The notes under the pieces: model-generated
The model's database searches: none
What the model was told of the DNA's origin: nothing
What the model saw: only the letters and a program-made list of their open reading frames with translations
Translations under genes and position numbers: made by a program
Part shown: piece by piece, positions 61,601 to 64,000 of the stretch
Layout of the letters: each line of letters begins with the position of its first letter
Numbering within the stretch: the first letter of the stretch is position 1
From: JAJDYQ01 sp965214035
GTDB taxonomy: Bacteria; Pseudomonadota; Gammaproteobacteria; JAJDYQ01
DNA: 64,000 nucleotides
Reading direction: 5' to 3'
NCBI GenBank assembly: GCA_965214035.1
Contig: OZ243932.1
Coordinates: 1,426,001 to 1,490,000, forward strand

Positions 61601-64000
61601 AAAGTCGTTACCCGCATTATCCAGCGTGATCTCATGCGTGCGCGCACTCACCTTCGTTATGCCTGTCACGGTCAATACACCAGAATCCGTCACTGCGCCC
61701 GCCGCCGTTACATTCAGATTCGTTGCCGTGCTGACGCCCAAGACAATATCATCGCTATCCCTCACCACCACATCGTCGCCGGTCAGTTGTACCGTAGTAA
61801 AGTCGTTACCCGCATTGTCCAGCGTGACATCACCCGAAGCGCTGAAAGTGCCCACACCGCCAACGTCAATCTCTCCATACTGCGTAATGTTCCCACCCAT
61901 GACATCAATATTCAGATTACCGGTCACTAGCAGACCGTCCTGTATGCCAAAGTCAGAATTGTCGATAATCGTGACACTATTGAGCATCCCGGAAGAAGAA
62001 CCGAACGTCACATCACCCATATAGTTACTGGCACTCGAATCCAGAATGATGCTGCCCGCATCGGGAACGGTGAACTGAGCCGTACCCATGACCATAACCG
62101 TGCCTGAATCCGTTATGTCACCTCCCGCTGTTACATCCAGGTCGCCCGACACCATGCTGGCGCCCAGGTCAATCGCGTCGCTGTCCTCCACCGTCACATC
62201 GTCGCCGGTCAATTCCACCGTGCCAAAGTTATTACCCGCTTCATCCAGCGTGATCGCATTCATGTCTGCATCCACGTTCGCTGTGCCTGTCACATTCAAT
62301 ATGCCTGAGTCTGTCACGGCGCCCCCTGCCGTCACGTTCAGGTCGCCTGTCACGTTGCTCGCACCCAGGTCAATCGCGTTGCTGTCGCGGATCGTCACGT
62401 TGGCGGCTGTGACGTTGATGATATTGAAATTATTGCCGACGGTATCCAGTGACACATCGCCATTGGCACCGGACAGATTGGCATTAAAGACGGCGACACT
62501 GCTTGCCTCGCTGACAGTAATGACGCCATTATCGGCAATCGAACCATTGGCATTGATGGTCAGATTACCGGTAACTGTTGATGTGCCGATGGTCAGGCCA
62601 TCGCTGTCACTCAGGGTAAAGTCCTGGGCAGAAGTGACATTGAGAAAAGTGAGATCGTTGGAAGAATTGATAAGACCGATGGCATCGCCGCTGATGTTGA
62701 TATCGGTTATACCGCCGACGGTCAGGACGGCATTGCTGCCGCCGACAATGCCGTTGTCTGCCCCGATGGTAGTCACGGTCAAGTTGCCGGTGGCCGTAAT
62801 GCGGCGGCTCAGTTCTTGCAGGTCAAGGCCCACGGCGGTAGTGGTGCTGCTATCAGTCATCTGTATGTCACGGGCGTTCAGGATAACGCCGGCACCGCTG
62901 CCGGTTAAGGCAATACTGGTGTTACCTGCACCTCCTGACCCATTCAGGGTAATGATGCCATTGGGGGCGCTGATCGTGGTGGTGTTGAGAGAGATATCCA
63001 CACCGATTCCATTCACTGAGTCACCGGTGATGGTGAGGTCGCCATCGGTAGTGCTGACAGTGGCGTTGCCCTGAATGTACGCACCCCTGTCATCTTCTGA
63101 GCTGCCGGTGATGGTGAGGTTACCATCGGTAGTACTGACAGTGGCGTTGTCTCCGATGACCACAGCCCTGTCATTTGTTGAGGTACCGGTGATGGTGAGA
63201 TTGCCTGTACCGGTGGTCCTGACAGTAGCGCTTTCCGTGACGAGCGCCCCCCTGGCCATCATTGAGTTTCCGTTGATAGTGAGGTTGCCATTGACCGTGC
63301 TGACATTGGCGTTGAACGCGATGGACGTGCCTCTGTTACCTGTTGAGTTGCCGGTGATGGTGAGGTCGCCTGTACCAGTGGTGCTGACAGTGGCGTTGTC
63401 CTGGATGTACGCACCCCTGTTATTGGTTGAGGTACCGATGATGGTGAGATCGCCATTGGTAGTGCTGACAGTGGCATTGCCCCGGATGTACGTACCCCAG
63501 CCATCCACTGCAGTGCCATTAATGATGATATTGCCCGCGCCTGCTCTCAGGGTGGCGCCGTCCAGTTCGACGCCGGCGAGACTACCCACGCCCATGCCAC
63601 GCAGGTCGATATCACCACCATTGGTCACAATGGACGAGCCATTCAGCATGCGGATATTACCGCCGCCCGTCCCGTCCTGATCGGCGATAAAATCGACATT
63701 GAACGTCATAACGCCGGGTGCACTGATGGCGGCATTCTCATTCACAATGATTGAGCCATTCGCCGTTACGTTCAGGTTATTCGAGATCGTACTATTGCCC
63801 AGACCAATGTCGTCACTATCCACCACCACCACATCGCTGCCGGTCAGTTCCACCGTAGTAAAGTCGTTATCCGCATTGTCCAGCGTGACATCACCCGAAG
63901 CGCCGAATGTGCCCACACCGCCAACGTCAATCTCTCCATACTGCGTAATGTTCCCACCCATGACATCAATATTCAGATTACCGGTCACTAGCAGACCGTC
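55658..64000 (-). CDS. Giant filamentous surface adhesin, 5' end outside the window
   Basis: 2781 codons are open from the right edge to TGA 55658; the start lies beyond the window. The protein is nearly all short beta-repeats rich in N, T, G, D (LTVTAGGAVTDSG, GDLTITG, NISSTSGSINITG), the pattern of right-handed beta-helix proteins such as filamentous haemagglutinin and two-partner-secretion exoproteins. Near the C-terminus comes an acidic linker of VEPE-type units, then a region with a cysteine pair (ESGCPPGFKRTGEGACELDF) and a short globular end. A C-terminal Cys pair is reminiscent of the HMW1 anchor. No autotransporter barrel is seen, so export probably needs a partner pore encoded outside the window. 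Confidence 0.85.
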   Translation of the reverse strand, partial: DGLLVTGNLNIDVMGGNITQYGEIDVGGVGTFGASGDVTLDNADNDFTTVELTGSDVVVVDSDDIGLGNSTISNNLNVTANGSIIVNENAAISAPGVMTFNVDFIADQDGTGGGNIRMLNGSSIVTNGGDIDLRGMGVGSLAGVELDGATLRAGAGNIIINGTAVDGWGTYIRGNATVSTTNGDLTIIGTSTNNRGAYIQDNATVSTTGTGDLTITGNSTGNRGTSIAFNANVSTVNGNLTINGNSMMARGALVTESATVRTTGTGNLTITGTSTNDRAVVIGDNATVSTTDGNLTITGSSEDDRGAYIQGNATVSTTDGDLTITGDSVNGIGVDISLNTTTISAPNGIITLNGSGGAGNTSIALTGSGAGVILNARDIQMTDSSTTTAVGLDLQELSRRITATGNLTVTTIGADNGIVGGSNAVLTVGGITDINISGDAIGLINSSNDLTFLNVTSAQDFTLSDSDGLTIGTSTVTGNLTINANGSIADNGVITVSEASSVAVFNANLSGANGDVSLDTVGNNFNIINVTAANVTIRDSNAIDLGASNVTGDLNVTAGGAVTDSGILNVTGTANVDADMNAITLDEAGNNFGTVELTGDDVTVEDSDAIDLGASMVSGDLDVTAGGDITDSGTVMVMGTAQFTVPDAGSIILDSSASNYMGDVTFGSSSGMLNSVTIIDNSDFGIQDGLLVTGNLNIDVMGGNITQYGEIDVGGVGTFSASGDVTLDNAGNDFTTVQLTGDDVVVRDSDDIVLGVSTATNLNVTAAGAVTDSGVLTVTGITKVSARTHEITLDNAGNDFGTVELTGDDVTVEDSNAIVLGASTVTGNLSVTAGGAVTDSDVLSVTGTTNVDAGMNAITLDTAGNEFDTVELFGSDVAVEDSDDIDLGVSTVSGNLSVTAGGDITDSGTVMVMGTAQFTVPDADSIILDSSASNYMGDVTFGSGGTIDGIMIIDNSDFGIQDGLLVTGNLSIDVRGGGITQYGEAGVGGVGIFSASGDITLDDADNDFNTLQLTGSDVTVVDSNNISLGNSTISNNLNVTANGSIIVNENVAISAPGAMTFNVDFIADQDGTDGGNIRMLNGSSIVTNGGDITFRGGVGGMGSAMGFGTGVNDAFISGIYLGGGVTLSSGAGDITLRGTGADNGLVASYGVLSFGNNINISSTSGSINITGTGGSVNGTDAQSAGVTSFGNNINISSTSGSINITGTGGSANGSNVSLSHGITSFGNNINISSTSGSINITGTGGSVNGTDAQSAGVVSSNGTISSTSGSINITGTGGSANGSNISSSLGVTSEIFSSGNISSTSGSINITGTGGSANGSGSSESLGVFSSGNISSTSGSINITGTDGSANGSGSSVSLGVVSTGNISSSGDISIMANTNSSTGPAFFVDRPLNITAGNLTIMTNGDIMNGENASLTVANTTTISLGTGNASFGNISNDINFLNVTSAQDFTLNDSNGLTIGSSTVTGNLTINANGSIANNGIIGVSRVATFNANLSGANGNVSLDTVGNDFNTINVTATNVTIRDSNAIDLGTSTVLGDLSVTARGNVTNSGALNVTGATNVNAGTNAITLNDTGNDFNTVLLTGSDVTVVDSDDIDLGASMVSGNLDVTAGGDITGSGTLSVMGPASGNLTLTTAAGHSIVLRAGVNVSNGTHVTFNTDDIDFFGGNNSIQTTGAASTSNLTIAPVSDGLTIGLGDGASCAGSCDMSINERDWNAIADGWNSITIGSSSSGIFDSPGKPLSIRDPLTLLGAVLLQADHTFSDSSVGESGSLDVDGTTFLAAGNLTAESFTFGDVIVIGASNITSTGGDIVFNGRLSSESGEDNALNLDASMGGDIAFYGDIGVDFSTPTVNASHLGELTITGATNVTIESSNIRAAGLNIDAANILMGNSEAGGSTTINLSNNGGVAIDFSSTPNVFLTGNVSITSSNGDINFGSASNNLDGNFNLVINTPQSVNLGNVGQATPLNDLTILGSGVVNLHDSVTASGSQGINFSAVSQVVLNDSITISATGTGNVTLANLIYANNHDLTLGGNVRVEGTLEGPLNGQLFSGTEFNMGNGTLTFGTAAGDTLSIANDLTIQAAEIDFRGGVNSVQPGGRYITLVQHDVDIPLYIGGDADANADALEISDADLAALGQSASGSSRGWNLLTLGRSNSVAGGHFRSTDYVFNDPVGFAQSNTVTILQDYVYERTDGEFKLREDMSASPTEFTSDGNVTIDLRSNQLFWGIDADISGHLTISSSAAATVHLGVGIDALNELYGISITDELIENDQLLLSNIGSNISAGSIRLGVGSDISAESIRLGDGRVQVNQDTVLSANDIDFPASIVGAANANASLAILPGTSDVNVSINGDADFNINSSNSFADLESLFIGGVILDEGGNFVSSDYGDYSDENTNTSLSLLSLYNGTSAPANGNGTSAPAVNLTIPGSVNITNGVTLTDTDLVIISGGDITVHAITATSSEITLVSQQGGIFNQPGGALNTISSEAVYLIAQTEIGTIGSAIQISVPNGMTMALFAVGSAPEVFINNLVGGVASAGESFEGLGPIAGTLFSIEANDQARAVNTATLFASAQIRSDLEGVGFIDVSLFDEDIELFGRVEPGVSLPETQSDDYLPPDALDDIGVDDTGTTDAIDADAVEPDIIEPDVIDLDLIDLDLIEPEVIEPETVEPETVEPEVVEPEVVEPEAAEPEAAEPKAIDESPDEEYVPDEELPELDESGCPPGFKRTGEGACELDFGYEAITDDSYLLALSSPRPRNLIYRAMADDNWSVELSFYKAREQE
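55926..56030 (-). repeat. Tandem 15-bp repeat coding for (V/A)EPE-type units
   Basis: Seven 15-bp units, each ending GGTTCA or GGCTCA on the + strand, encode EPEAA, EPEVV, EPETV and EPEVI. Neighbouring units are identical in pairs (1=2, 3=4, 5 and 6 almost), which points to recent 15-bp or 30-bp duplication. Length change in steps of 15 bp would keep the frame and alter linker length. Confidence 0.85.
59890..60545 (-). repeat. Six-copy minisatellite coding for SGSINITGTGGS units
   Basis: A conserved core of about 45 bases (CCGTACCGGTAATATTGATG then GAACCCGATGTCGATG on the + strand) occurs six times at spacings of about 96-116 bp. Each unit encodes ISSTSGSINITGTGGS followed by a variable SANGS/SVNGT stretch. 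Copies 1 and 3 (by protein order) share the VNGTDAQSAG segment, so units have been shuffled. Confidence 0.85.
60740..61113 (-). repeat. Long intragenic duplication, copy A (partner at 63627-64000)
   Basis: About 374 bp matching 63627-64000 closely with scattered differences, same orientation and frame. Both encode the block from IDQDGT-type segment through NGSIIVNEN and VVVDSDDI/ VTVVDSNNI to DGLLVTGNL. Gene-internal duplication. Confidence 0.8.
61074..61330 (-). repeat. Second intragenic duplication, copy A (partner near 61910-62150)
   Basis: The stretch from CGGTCACTAGCAGACCGTCC to the GTGCCTGAATCCGTTATGTC block recurs at about 61913-62150 in the same frame. The middle differs by a few codons (a GTIDG versus SSGML type replacement), suggesting gene conversion between units. 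Confidence 0.75.
61913..62150 (-). repeat. Second intragenic duplication, copy B
   Basis: Same-frame match to 61074-61330 as described there; the identical 20-base stretches at each end and the variable centre make the pairing clear by eye. Confidence 0.75.
62395..62650 (-). repeat. Third intragenic duplication (partner at about 59440-59680)
   Basis: Both stretches encode NVTIRDSNAIDLG, then the N-NVSLDTVGN segment, FNANLSGANG and LTIGSSTVTGNLTINANG-type units, with FTLSDSDGLTIG versus FTLNDSNGLTIG. The frame and orientation agree. Confidence 0.7.
63627..64000 (-). repeat. Long intragenic duplication, copy B (partner at 60740-61113), cut by the window edge
   Basis: Matches 60740-61113 in the same frame, with substitutions spread along it. 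It runs to the edge, so the repeat may continue upstream in the gene. Confidence 0.8.

Overview
The window reads as a gammaproteobacterial chromosome segment with two accessory regions dominated by giant surface proteins. The lineage call rests on gene order and content: mreB divergent from gatCAB, an mreB-mreC-mreD-mrdA-rodA-mltB-rlpA cell-wall cluster, pilT/pilU-type genes divergent from yggS-proC-yggT, and mpl, coq7 and gluQ. A pyrophosphate-type phosphofructokinase together with a tkt-gap-pgk-pyk-fba cluster suggests the central metabolism of a methylotroph or chemolithoautotroph relative. That is an inference: no RuBisCO, methanol or sulfur-oxidation gene lies in the window. No rRNA, tRNA or CRISPR array was seen.

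Layout, left to right. 1-6530 holds the end-truncated gene of a peptide-type ABC binding protein, fabI, a HAD phosphatase, gluQ and pgi. 6757-15707 holds a gene for a very large Calx-beta-like repeat autotransporter. Its best translation start (ATG at 15707 after a perfect AGGAGG) reads into a 27-bp homopolymeric C tract and is out of frame with the body, the classic layout of a slippage-controlled (phase-variable) surface gene. 15923-17491 holds an orphan PhnD-like binding protein and a thioredoxin-fold protein. 17765-24696 is the carbon cluster tkt-gap-pgk-pyk-fba. 24693-34111 (minus) is a DUF255/thioredoxin-domain protein followed by the elongasome set; mreC appears to start at an ATT codon. 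34275-37473 is gatCAB, starting at TTG. 37530-40552 holds coq7, a U32 peptidase-type tRNA hydroxylase, a thioredoxin-like ferredoxin and a small outer-membrane barrel.

40853-44575 carries three tandem PilT/PilU-family ATPases plus a small ORF, divergent from yggS-proC-yggT (44831-46933). 47049-47798 is a decayed TnpB gene (IS200/IS605-type). 47937-48272 is an HU-like protein with a clear promoter and terminator. 48392-50709 (minus) is a membrane protein, mpl and a TerB-like protein. 50848-52514 is a small unknown gene and the PPi-type phosphofructokinase. 53187-55661 (minus, visibly more AT-rich) is a DJ-1/PfpI protein, an adenylate cyclase-FHA fusion and a SapC-family protein.

The right end (55658 to the edge) is a second giant surface protein of filamentous-adhesin type, 2781 codons in the window and still open. 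It contains several layers of internal repeats, an acidic VEPE-type linker and a C-terminal cysteine pair, and overlaps the SapC-family gene by a GTGA stop/start. The most interesting signals are the poly-C switch in the autotransporter gene, the repeat architecture of the adhesin with its coupled SapC-like gene, the ATT start of mreC, and the third PilT-like ATPase.
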